Assembly: GCA_030597645.1 (NCBI GenBank)
Contig: JAUVRN010000109.1
Location: 1 to 6,736 of the forward strand
Reading direction: 5' to 3'
Length of the DNA stretch: 6,736 nt
From: Candidatus Zixiibacteriota bacterium
GTDB taxonomy: Bacteria; Zixibacteria; MSB-5A5; JAUVRN01
The notes beneath the pieces are model-generated. The model saw nothing but the letters and a program-made list of their open reading frames with translations, was not told the DNA's origin and ran no database searches. A program made the translations under genes and the position numbers. Positions 1 through 6,596 of this stretch are shown one piece after another. The stretch's first letter is position 1, and each line of letters opens with the position of its first letter.

Positions 1-60
1 TCATCAGCGGTGATCGTCTTTTCACGATGTAGTACACAGAATTCTATTGCGTGTGAGAAT
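1..60 (+). other. Tail of an upstream transcription unit (possible C-terminal codons of a cut-off gene)
   Basis: A + strand terminator follows at 61-94, so a + strand transcript should enter the window from the left. The reading frame that starts at base 3 is open and reads ISGDRLFTM before a TAG at 30-32, which would fit the last codons of a protein gene. A second frame stays open until a TGA inside the terminator hairpin and is less likely. Ten codons are too few to identify a product, and the upstream transcript could also be non-coding. Confidence 0.25.
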
Positions 61-94
61 AGCCGCCCTTTATTATGAGGGCGGCTTTTTCTTT
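61..94 (+). terminator. Intrinsic terminator of the upstream unit
   Basis: A perfect 9-bp GC-rich stem (61-69 AGCCGCCCT pairing with 78-86 AGGGCGGCT) has an 8-base loop and is followed directly by a T-rich tract (86-94, TTTTTCTTT). The T-tract lies only on the + strand side, so it ends transcription entering from the left. It also shows that the ATG at 75, inside the loop, is not a sensible start for the ppdK reading frame. Confidence 0.85.
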
Positions 95-100
95 ATCATT

Positions 101-119
101 GTCTAACAACAAGTTAGAC
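101..119. repeat. Perfect inverted repeat in the ppdK leader (possible operator or 5'-UTR hairpin)
   Basis: GTCTAAC (101-107) is mirrored exactly by GTTAGAC (113-119) around a 5-base AACAA loop, and flanking T-G wobble pairs could extend the stem. It lies between the upstream terminator and the ppdK ribosome binding site. A TATCAT hexamer at 94-99 resembles a -10 box, which would put a transcription start inside the repeat, but no good -35 box is visible. No T-run follows, so it is not a second terminator. Its role as an operator or mRNA hairpin is inference. Confidence 0.4.
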
Positions 120-132
120 GGAAATATGGGGC

Positions 133-137
133 GGAGG
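133..137 (+). promoter_or_regulatory. Shine-Dalgarno site that fixes the ppdK start
   Basis: GGAGG at 133-137 stands 9 bases before the ATG at 147. The other in-frame starts are worse: ATG 75 lies in the upstream terminator loop, ATG 126 precedes the GGAGG, and ATG 318, at the beginning of the conserved PPDK core, has no purine-rich site at a useful distance. The site therefore supports translation from 147, with the basic N-terminal tail included. Confidence 0.75.
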
Positions 138-146
138 TTTACTAGA

Positions 147-2978
147 ATGGCTACCAAGACCAAGAAAAAAAGCCCGGGGCGATCCCGGTTTACCAGAACT
201 ACTGTCCTTCCCAGGGCCACTGGCAGCTCCAGGAAGCGAGCATCCACTGCCAAGAGGACAGGGCCTGCCAAAACGACGGCAACACGTCGCACGACCAGGA
301 CGGCATCATCCGACAAGATGATCTACCTGTTCGGGGGAGGCAAAGCGGAGGGTACGGGCGAGATGCGCGACCTCCTCGGCGGCAAAGGCGCCGGCCTCGC
401 GGAGATGACCAACGCGGGCGTACCGGTACCGGCCGGCTTCACCATTACCACCGAGGTTTGCAATCTCTTCTACGACAACGATATGAAGGCTCCCAAGGGG
501 CTCGATGTCGAGACCCGGAATGCCATCAAGCATGTCGAGGAGCTGATGGGTGCCAAGTTCGGTGATCCCGACAATCCACTGCTCGTTTCCGTCCGTTCCG
601 GCGCCAAATTTTCCATGCCCGGCATGATGGATACGATTCTCAATCTCGGGCTCAACGACGAGACAGCCAAAGGGCTGATGAAGAAGACCGGAAACGAGCG
701 CATGGTGCTCGACAGTTACCGCCGGTTCATCCAGATGTTCGGGGCCGTCGTACTGGGTATCGAACGTGAGGAATTCGAATCGCGGCTCGCCAAGCGCAAA
801 GCCAAGGCGCGGGTACAGCAGGACACGTCGCTGACGCCGGCCGATCTCAAGGAGATCGTGCGCGACTTCAAGGCGGTCATTCGACGCAAGTCGCCGGGTG
901 GATTTCCCACCGATCCGTGGACGCAGCTATCCATGGCCCGCGACGCAGTGTTCAAATCGTGGAATAACCCGCGCGCGATCACGTACCGGCGGATGAACGA
1001 GATACCCAGCGACCTGGGGACGGCGGTCAGTGTGCAGGCCATGGTGTTCGGCAATACCGGCAACAAGTCAGGCACCGGCGTCGGCTTCACGCGCAATCCC
1101 GCCAACGGCGCCAAGGAGTTTTATGGTGAGTACCTGACCAACGCGCAGGGCGAGGATGTGGTGGCCGGCGTACGCACGCCCAAGCCGATTTCCCAGCTCA
1201 AGAAGGAGATGCCCGCGGTCTACAAGCAGCTCGTGGACATCACCACCAAGCTGGAGAAGTATCGCCGCGACGTCCAGGACTTCGAGTTCACCATCCAGGA
1301 CGGCGAGTTGTTCATGCTCCAGACGCGCAACGGCAAGCGCACGGCACAGGCGGCGATCAAGATCGCCGTCGACATGGTCAAAGAGAAGCTGATCAGCAAG
1401 GAAGAGGCCATGCGCCGGCTCGAACCGTCGCAGCTCGACCAGCTTCTGCACGATCGCATCGATCCCGAGTCCAAGGTCAAGGTCATGGCCAAGGGTCTGG
1501 CGGCCAGTCCAGGCGCAGCGTCCGGGCGTGTAGTATTCACGGCGGATGATGCGGTCATGCTGGCACAGGCCGGAGAAAAGGTCATCCTGGTTCGCGAGGA
1601 GACCAATCCCGACGACATCCACGGCATGGAAGTGGCCGCAGGCATTCTCACGGCGCGCGGCGGTATGACATCGCACGCGGCCGTAGTGGCCCGCGGCATG
1701 GGTAAATGCTGTATCGCGGGAGCCGAGGCGATCAAGGTGCGCGAAGACCGCAAGCAGTTCAAGGTGGGCAGCACCGTGATCAAGGAGCGAGACATCATCT
1801 CACTCGATGGGTTCTCCGGTGAAGTGATCGAGGGCGCGGTCAAGACGATCCCGCCGTCTCTGTCGAGTGAGTTCAGGGAGTTCATGAAGTGGGCCGATCA
1901 GTACCGTCGTCTCAAGGTGCGCACCAATGCGGATACGCCCGGCGATGCGTCTCTGGCCGTCGAATTCGGTGCCGAAGGCATCGGGCTCTGTCGCACGGAG
2001 CACATGTTCTTCGCGCGCGAACGCCTGCCGTTCGTGCAGCAGCTGATCATGGCCGACAACATCGTCGAGCGCGAAAGCGCCCTGCAGAAGCTCTTCAAGT
2101 ATCAGCGCGAGGACTTCAAGGGCATCTTTCAGGCCATGCTCGGCAAGCCCGTCACCATTCGCACGCTCGATCCGCCTCTGCACGAGTTCCTGCCCAAGCG
2201 GCACGAGGTCGAAGCGGAATTGGCGGCTCTCCGCTCCACGTCCGCTGATCCGGAACTGATCGAGGAGAAGGAAAAGATCCTGGCCCGCGTCCACGACCTG
2301 TCGGAGTTCAATCCGATGCTGGGACACCGGGGCTGCCGCCTCGGCATCACCCTGCCGGAGATCACGCAGATGCAGGTCAAGGCCATCATCACGGCGGCCT
2401 GTGACGTGCAGAAGAACGAAAAGAAGGGCGCCGTGCAGCCCGAGATCATGATCCCGCTGGTGGGCCACGTGAAGGAGTTCCTTCACCAGAAGGAGATAGC
2501 CCAGACCATCGCCGAAGAGGTCATGCGCAAGAAGAAGGTCGAGGTGCCGTACCTCATCGGCACCATGATCGAGGTACCGCGCGCGTGCATCACGGCTGAC
2601 GAGATCGCCCTCGAGGCCGATTTCTTCAGCTTCGGCACAAACGACCTCACGCAAATGGGCCTGGGCGTCTCCCGGGACGATGCCGGCAAGTTCCTCGGAC
2701 GCTACCAGGAGCTGGGCATTTATCCCGAGGATCCGTTCGTGTCGATCGATCGCGCCGGTGTGGGCGAGGTGGTTCGGATGGCCGTGGAGAAGGGTCGCAA
2801 GGCCAAGCCCGGCATCAAAGTGGGCATCTGCGGCGAACACGGTGGCGACCCCAAGTCGATCTACTTCTTCAACGAGATCGGGCTGGAGTATGTGAGCTGT
2901 TCACCGTATCGCGTACCCGTGGCGCGCCTGGCTGCCGCACAGGCGGTGCTGGGCGGCGAAGAGGGCCGGACCAAGTAG
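147..2978 (+). CDS. ppdK: Pyruvate, phosphate dikinase with a basic N-terminal extension
   Basis: Catalyses the reversible conversion of pyruvate, ATP and Pi to PEP, AMP and PPi in the cytosol, serving gluconeogenesis or PPi-linked glycolysis. The product is 943 residues. Residues 58-943 match a usual bacterial PPDK in length and content. The ATP-grasp nucleotide domain includes GGKGAGLAEM (78-87) and VSVRSG (147-152, Arg150). The swivelling phosphohistidine domain has GGMTSHAAVVARGMG with catalytic His510 and, two residues before it, Thr508, the site targeted by PPDK regulatory proteins. The C-terminal PEP/pyruvate barrel has Arg616 (GLCRTEH), Arg672 (IRTLDPP), Glu809 (MIEVPR), Asn832 (GTNDLTQ) and Cys895 (CGEHGG). 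These correspond to the active-site residues known from Clostridium symbiosum PPDK, so an active enzyme is expected. Residues 1-57 are an unusual Lys/Arg/Thr/Ser/Ala tail with 18 basic and one acidic residue, and with AGG/AGA-rich codons unlike the core. The gene has its own terminator and appears monocistronic. No PPDK regulatory protein gene is in the window. Confidence 0.97.
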   Translation: MATKTKKKSPGRSRFTRTTVLPRATGSSRKRASTAKRTGPAKTTATRRTTRTASSDKMIYLFGGGKAEGTGEMRDLLGGKGAGLAEMTNAGVPVPAGFTITTEVCNLFYDNDMKAPKGLDVETRNAIKHVEELMGAKFGDPDNPLLVSVRSGAKFSMPGMMDTILNLGLNDETAKGLMKKTGNERMVLDSYRRFIQMFGAVVLGIEREEFESRLAKRKAKARVQQDTSLTPADLKEIVRDFKAVIRRKSPGGFPTDPWTQLSMARDAVFKSWNNPRAITYRRMNEIPSDLGTAVSVQAMVFGNTGNKSGTGVGFTRNPANGAKEFYGEYLTNAQGEDVVAGVRTPKPISQLKKEMPAVYKQLVDITTKLEKYRRDVQDFEFTIQDGELFMLQTRNGKRTAQAAIKIAVDMVKEKLISKEEAMRRLEPSQLDQLLHDRIDPESKVKVMAKGLAASPGAASGRVVFTADDAVMLAQAGEKVILVREETNPDDIHGMEVAAGILTARGGMTSHAAVVARGMGKCCIAGAEAIKVREDRKQFKVGSTVIKERDIISLDGFSGEVIEGAVKTIPPSLSSEFREFMKWADQYRRLKVRTNADTPGDASLAVEFGAEGIGLCRTEHMFFARERLPFVQQLIMADNIVERESALQKLFKYQREDFKGIFQAMLGKPVTIRTLDPPLHEFLPKRHEVEAELAALRSTSADPELIEEKEKILARVHDLSEFNPMLGHRGCRLGITLPEITQMQVKAIITAACDVQKNEKKGAVQPEIMIPLVGHVKEFLHQKEIAQTIAEEVMRKKKVEVPYLIGTMIEVPRACITADEIALEADFFSFGTNDLTQMGLGVSRDDAGKFLGRYQELGIYPEDPFVSIDRAGVGEVVRMAVEKGRKAKPGIKVGICGEHGGDPKSIYFFNEIGLEYVSCSPYRVPVARLAAAQAVLGGEEGRTK

Positions 2979-3005
2979 ATCCGATCCGCAACGTCACAAA
3001 GCAAG

Positions 3006-3036
3006 AAGGGCGAGGTTGCGAGGCCTCGCCCTTTCT
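3006..3036 (+). terminator. Intrinsic terminator after ppdK, possibly bidirectional
   Basis: AAGGGCGAGG (3006-3015) pairs perfectly with CCTCGCCCTT (3024-3033) around an 8-base loop, giving a 10-bp stem followed by a short T-rich run. It starts 27 bases after the ppdK stop. On the - strand the same stem is followed by CTTGCTTT, so it may also stop transcripts of the convergent propeller gene, which ends at 3061. Confidence 0.8.
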
Positions 3037-3060
3037 ATAGAGATACTGACTGCGCGACGA

Positions 3061-3270
3061 TCAGAGGATCGAGCAGACGTTGCAGGGAGGCGTGCCGCCC
3101 TTGAAGACGTAGTTGACCATTGAAATCACGTCGGTGGAGTTGACGTCAGTGCTGCAGTTGACGTCCCCGGCGGCTTCCACCGGCTGGGGAGCTGCACCCG
3201 ACTTGAATACGTAATCCACCAGGTTGATGATGTCGGTCGAATTGACCACACCGTCGACGTTGACGTCGCC
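3061..3270 (-). other. Dockerin type I module of the propeller protein
   Basis: Two Ca-binding F-hand repeats, beginning at residues 471 and 505, each end in NLVDYVFKSG or SMVNYVFKGG style helices joined by a short Pro/Ala linker. Repeat 1 keeps Asp1, Asn3, Asp5, Gly6 and Asp12 of the loop. Repeat 2 keeps Asp1, Asn3 and Asp12 but has Ser-Thr at positions 5-6, so its Ca binding may be weaker. The tail CNVC, with the Cys in repeat 2, could form a disulfide. In cellulosome bacteria dockerins bind cohesins. In many non-cellulolytic bacteria similar modules sit alone at C-termini, with unclear partners. Confidence 0.8.
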
Positions 3271-4680
3271 CGTGGTGGCCACGATGCAGCCTGTTGTGAA
3301 CACCCGGGGGGCACTCCAGTCGCTGGCTCCGCACGAGTTGACGGAACGGACACGCCAGTAGCACGAAGCCTCCAGCGGTAGCCCGCTGACGTCATACTGG
3401 GGCACGGCGACGTTCGCATCGATATCCTGTGAGCCAAATGCCGGGTCCTCATCCACCTGGAGATCGTAGGAGTCGGCGCCCACGTCATCCCAGGTGAACG
3501 TGTGCGGCTGGTTGACGTACTCGGCGCCATCCGCTGGATCGAGCGGCGCCGTGGTGCCGGCCGTCGGGCAGTCGTTGATGATCGCGAAGACCCAGAGCTT
3601 GCCATCGGTATTGCTGGCGTAGATGTGGCCGTTCTGCGTGAACGGATACGCACCCCAGGTACCGTTGTAGCTGGTGCCGTCGTCCGCCGGCCAGATGTCC
3701 ACGCGGTCCCACTCCACCGGGTTGGTCGGATCGGACACGTCCACAAGCTGGATACCCGATTCGTAGTGGCTGTTCACGTGGAAATCACCCATCCAGTGCG
3801 CGTTGTGACACATGCCGTTGGGCGCCAGGTACTGGCCGACCAGCTGAACATTGCCGTAGTCCGATATGTCCCAGACTTTCACCGTTGTGGTCGCTGTCTC
3901 TTCGGTGGTCACGCAGTAATTGCCGTCCGCCGAAGGCCAGATATTGTGAACGTATCCCGACGACGGAATCGATATGCGAACCAGCATCTGGGGGCTGTTC
4001 TTGTTGGTCGCGTCCCAGATGGACCACGAGTGTGCCGAACCCTCGGCGACATACACGGTATCCTTGTGGGCATAGACATCGTGGATGGAGCCCGCAGGAC
4101 TGGGGATGGCCCCCACGAAGGCCGGGTTCTCCGGGTTGGCGAGGCTGAGAATCCGTGTTCCCTGTGAGCCGCCTGAGCCTTCCACGTACGCGAAGCCCTT
4201 GGCCTCGTCAATATTGATGCTGTGCGAGGTGTATGCGGACCCGCCGTTGGTGGAAAACGACCCCACGTAGCGGGCACTGTCGGGCAGGTAGGTCATGTCG
4301 TAGACCGAGATGCCGGACAGGCCGCCGGACGCTTCACTGACCGAGTACATGTAGTTCCCATACGTCTTGAAGTCCCGCCAGATGTATCCGCCGCTGCCCG
4401 TCGGCCCGGGCTTCAGGTCCACTTGCTGGAACACAGGCGCCGTCTGGACGATCATGATCCCGTCGCGATAGCCCATAATGGCATATTCTTCGCCACCCGG
4501 GCCCGTCCAGCCCCAGCAGTCCGACCCGTTACCGGCAGGCGCGTTCATCGAGCCCACGAAGTCCAGGTAATACGATCCCTGGGCTGACACGGGTGTTGGT
4601 CCTGACCATCCAAGGGCGCTGCATACGACGGCACTCGCCAACACTCTGACAGCACTTCTCATCATCGACCTCATCCTCAT
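3061..4680 (-). CDS. Secreted choice-of-anchor-B (LVIVD) beta-propeller protein with FN3-like domain and C-terminal dockerin
   Basis: A 539-residue exported protein with no enzymatic motif that I recognise. Residues 1-33 form a signal peptide: Arg-rich start, hydrophobic VRVLASAVVCSALG, and a VSA|Q cleavage site. Residues ~36-368 look like the choice-of-anchor-B/LVIVD propeller: CWGWTGPGGEEYAIMG (55-70), WRDFKTYGNYMY (101-112), blade motifs GISVYDMTYL (123), SWSIWD (218), VKVWDISD (267) and GIQLVDVSDPTNP (309), and His-rich HNAHW (292) and HVNSHY (301). Residues 371-465 resemble a fibronectin type III domain (SYDLQVDEDPAF, CYWRVRSVNSCG). Residues 471-539 are a type I dockerin: a canonical loop DVNVDGVVNSTD followed by DVNCSTDVNSTD, which lacks the usual Asp-Gly. 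Family naming reflects the variable C-terminal anchor; here it is a dockerin. The exact start is uncertain: ATGs at 4680, 4674, 4665 and 4662 are in frame, and the last has GAGG six bases upstream. Ligand and role are unknown. No cohesin partner is visible. Confidence 0.88.
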   Translation of the reverse strand: MRMRSMMRSAVRVLASAVVCSALGWSGPTPVSAQGSYYLDFVGSMNAPAGNGSDCWGWTGPGGEEYAIMGYRDGIMIVQTAPVFQQVDLKPGPTGSGGYIWRDFKTYGNYMYSVSEASGGLSGISVYDMTYLPDSARYVGSFSTNGGSAYTSHSINIDEAKGFAYVEGSGGSQGTRILSLANPENPAFVGAIPSPAGSIHDVYAHKDTVYVAEGSAHSWSIWDATNKNSPQMLVRISIPSSGYVHNIWPSADGNYCVTTEETATTTVKVWDISDYGNVQLVGQYLAPNGMCHNAHWMGDFHVNSHYESGIQLVDVSDPTNPVEWDRVDIWPADDGTSYNGTWGAYPFTQNGHIYASNTDGKLWVFAIINDCPTAGTTAPLDPADGAEYVNQPHTFTWDDVGADSYDLQVDEDPAFGSQDIDANVAVPQYDVSGLPLEASCYWRVRSVNSCGASDWSAPRVFTTGCIVATTGDVNVDGVVNSTDIINLVDYVFKSGAAPQPVEAAGDVNCSTDVNSTDVISMVNYVFKGGTPPCNVCSIL

Positions 4681-4899
4681 GTTGCTTGTTTGACGGGTGC
4701 GTATCCTGCAAACCGGCGGCGAGTACGGGGAGGCGCCGCAGAGCAAGCCGAAACCTATTGCGCGGGACGGGCGTCCACGCAAATGTGCTTCTGTACGGTA
4801 ACACCGAAACATAACCGGACTTCGGTCAATCGCAAGCCCGATTCTCACTGGGCGACCAGCACTTGACCAATTAGTTAACGTTTCGGATGACGGGTCGAC
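4681..4899. promoter_or_regulatory. Divergent intergenic region between propeller gene and acetyltransferase operon
   Basis: These 219 bases must contain the promoters of both divergent units. On the - strand, TTGCGA (4835-4830) and TATGTT (4813-4808) with a 16-base spacer form a weak candidate promoter that would give a leader of about 120 bases for the propeller gene. GGTCAA (4824-4829) and its inverse TTGACC (4863-4868) lie 33 bases apart and could be protein-binding half-sites. For the + operon a GGATGA (4885-4890) nine bases before the ATG is a weak ribosome binding site, and no clear promoter is seen. All assignments here are tentative. Confidence 0.3.
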
Positions 4900-6105
4900 A
4901 TGGATTACTCACGATTTCGTATAGAGCCTCTTGACGCAGGAACACGCGATCAGTACATCGATCTGATTAAGTTCGCGTTCCACATGCCTGAATCGGGGCG
5001 TCAGAGGTATTTTACCGAGGCTTCCGATTTTCCGCATTCGCTGGGCGCTTGGGACGGGGACCACCTGGCCTGCGGTATGTGGTACTGGGCCTACGAGATG
5101 CGGGTCCGGGACGTGCTGGTGCCGATGGCCGGTGTGGCCGCGGTGGCCACCTACCCGGAGTACCGCAACCTCGGACTGGTGCGTCACCTGATCGGCCGGC
5201 TGCAGGAGATCATGCGAACCGAAGGCCGCCCGGTATCCGTGCTGGCGCCGTTTAAGTGGTCGTACTACCAGGATCTCGGATGGGCCCACACCTTTGACGT
5301 GCTTCGTCTCAAGTTCGAACCGCCCAAGGTAGGACGCTTTCCATCCTCATCCTGCACGGTTCGGGAAGTGGACGGACCGGCCGAGTGGCAGTCGTTCGAG
5401 ATGCTCAGCAGCCGCTACGGTCAACGGTACAACGGACCGGTATGCCGTGATGAGCAGTACTGGCGCAGGCGCTATCGCGAACACCCGGATGTCCCGCGCA
5501 AAGCGTATCTGGTGGAACGTGATCACGCACCGTGCGGCCTCATCATTGGCCGCTTCGCCCAGGCAGAAGGTGCATCCGAGCCGAGTCACTACCGGGTTAT
5601 TCAGGCGGTGTGGACCGACGGCGAGACGCAGCAGGCGATATTCCGTTTCCTGCACGGCTTCCGTGAGCATGCCAAGTTCATTCGCATGGACGTGCCTCCC
5701 GACACGCAAATCGTGGACCTGTTTGCGGATCCGATGTTCGAGGCCAAGCTTGAACCCAAGATGATGACCAAAGTCATCGACATCAAAGGTGCGCTGGAGC
5801 GACTGACCTACGATTCGGATCTGAACGAGTCGGTAGTGATCGAAGTCGATGCCGACGTTACGGCGCCCTGGATCGGAGGTGCGTGGCGACTCGACTGGGC
5901 AGGCGGCGGCGTGTCGGTGGAGTCGACGAACACCGCGAAGGGCGCTGCCCGCGTGTCGATTCAGACGCTGTCGCAGATGTACATGGGATACCGTTCCGTG
6001 GAGGACCTCGTGGATGCGGGTACCCTGCAGGCCACGCCGGAGCAGGTCGCTGTGCTGTCGCGCGCCTTTCCGCGTTATGCCACCTATATAGACGACTGGT
6101 TTTAG
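4900..6105 (+). CDS. Eis-like GNAT family N-acetyltransferase
   Basis: A 401-residue protein with the size and layout of the Eis family, whose best-known member is the mycobacterial regioversatile aminoglycoside acetyltransferase that moves acetyl groups from acetyl-CoA to amines. Residues ~1-145 are a GNAT domain with the CoA-binding stretch VAAVATYPEYRNLGLVRHL (79-97). Tyr123 in YQDLGW aligns by context with the general-acid Tyr126 of M. tuberculosis Eis (YGRFGY). Residues ~146-290 fit the second, degenerate GNAT-like domain, and ~291-401 the SCP2-like C-terminal domain. The chain ends in DDWF; in Eis the carboxylate of the C-terminal Phe402 acts as catalytic base, and a terminal Phe is kept here. 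ATG 4900 is chosen because the GNAT fold starts at once (FRIEPLDAGTRDQY) and a weak GGATGA precedes it. It is first in an operon with the small acetyltransferase that overlaps its stop. The substrate cannot be told from sequence; the family does not imply antibiotic resistance here. Confidence 0.88.
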   Translation: MDYSRFRIEPLDAGTRDQYIDLIKFAFHMPESGRQRYFTEASDFPHSLGAWDGDHLACGMWYWAYEMRVRDVLVPMAGVAAVATYPEYRNLGLVRHLIGRLQEIMRTEGRPVSVLAPFKWSYYQDLGWAHTFDVLRLKFEPPKVGRFPSSSCTVREVDGPAEWQSFEMLSSRYGQRYNGPVCRDEQYWRRRYREHPDVPRKAYLVERDHAPCGLIIGRFAQAEGASEPSHYRVIQAVWTDGETQQAIFRFLHGFREHAKFIRMDVPPDTQIVDLFADPMFEAKLEPKMMTKVIDIKGALERLTYDSDLNESVVIEVDADVTAPWIGGAWRLDWAGGGVSVESTNTAKGAARVSIQTLSQMYMGYRSVEDLVDAGTLQATPEQVAVLSRAFPRYATYIDDWF

Positions 6106-6590
6106 TGTCCGATCTCCACATCCGCAGAGCCGGGCCCGAAGACGCCGACCTGGTCATCCGATTCATTCACGCTCTGGCTGAGTATGAAAAGCTCGAGGGG
6201 CCGGATTCCGAGGGCGAGGAACGAATCCGCACGTACGGCTGGGGCGAACGGCCGCACTTCGAGTGCCTGCTGGCCTTCGAAGAGGGCATGCCGGTGGGAT
6301 TCGCGCTCTACTTTTATCAATTCAGCACTTTCGCGGCGCGGCCCACGCTGTACCTGGAGGACCTGTTCGTCTATCCGGACAAGCGCGGTGGCGGGTACGG
6401 CAAGGCGCTGCTGGTGGCTCTGGCGCGCGAGGCGGTATCGCAGGAGTGCGGGCGCATGGACTGGATGGTGCTCGACTGGAATGAACCCGCCAAGGAATTC
6501 TATCGTTCTCTCGGCGCAGACGTGATGAAGGAGTGGGAACTGTGCCGACTGAGCGGCCAGGCCCTGGTCGACGTGGCGGCCTCGGACTGA
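6105..6590 (+). CDS. SSAT/diamine-type GNAT N-acetyltransferase (GTG start)
   Basis: A 161-residue single-domain acetyltransferase resembling spermidine/spermine and thialysine N-acetyltransferases, which transfer acetyl from acetyl-CoA to primary amines of polyamines or lysine analogues. Visible family motifs are the N-terminal IRRAGPEDADLVIRFIHALAEYEKLE, LYLEDLFV (82-89; Glu85 matches the substrate-region Glu92 of human SSAT), the pyrophosphate-binding loop RGGGYGK (94-100), VLDWN (122-126), and EFYRSLGA (131-138), where Tyr133 matches SSAT general-acid Tyr140. The length equals that of the family. The GTG at 6105 is preferred: its G is the last base of the upstream TAG, the protein begins at the usual family position, and no separate ribosome binding site is seen, so translation is probably coupled to the Eis-like gene. 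The frame stays open upstream to 5883, but that part is a shadow inside the Eis-like gene. Exact substrate (polyamine, thialysine, other amine) is undetermined. Confidence 0.9.
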   Translation: MSDLHIRRAGPEDADLVIRFIHALAEYEKLEGPDSEGEERIRTYGWGERPHFECLLAFEEGMPVGFALYFYQFSTFAARPTLYLEDLFVYPDKRGGGYGKALLVALAREAVSQECGRMDWMVLDWNEPAKEFYRSLGADVMKEWELCRLSGQALVDVAASD

Positions 6591-6596
6591 TTCACT

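Noticed and set aside
75..146. Longer PPDK reading frame starting at ATG 75 or ATG 126
   Set aside because: ATG 75 lies in the loop of the upstream terminator and ATG 126 precedes the GGAGG; the ATG at 147 has the only well-placed ribosome binding site.
147..317. PPDK N-terminal tail as an organelle-type transit peptide
   Set aside because: The composition is similar, but the neighbouring genes, Shine-Dalgarno sites and intrinsic terminators are bacterial, so organelle targeting has no basis here.
1800..2840. Long open frame (346 codons) antisense to ppdK
   Set aside because: It lies wholly inside the conserved ppdK barrel domain, has His/Leu/Asp-rich composition typical of antisense shadows of GC-rich genes, and shows no recognisable motif.
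3502..4167. + strand open frame (221 codons) opposite the propeller gene
   Set aside because: It is Arg/Val-rich with no family motifs and no ribosome binding site; the opposite strand encodes clear propeller and FN3 motifs.
4716..4739. GC-rich 6-bp hairpin (GCGGCG/CGCCGC) in the propeller gene leader
   Set aside because: A short stem with a 12-base loop and no T-run; easily expected by chance in GC-rich sequence.
4681..4848. N-terminal extension of the propeller protein to a start at 4848
   Set aside because: The added residues are Arg/Pro-rich and non-hydrophobic, and would bury a good signal peptide (start cluster 4680-4660, VSA cleavage site) about 60 residues inside the protein.
4863..4891. 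TTGACC at 4863 as the -35 box of the acetyltransferase operon
   Set aside because: A -10 box at normal spacing would fall at about 4886-4891 (GATGAC), on the ribosome binding site and a poor match, leaving almost no leader.
5883..6104. Earlier start (5883) for the SSAT-like gene, giving 235 residues
   Set aside because: The extra part overlaps the Eis-like coding frame, is Arg/Gly-rich with no similarity to GNAT proteins, and the protein from GTG 6105 already matches the full family length.
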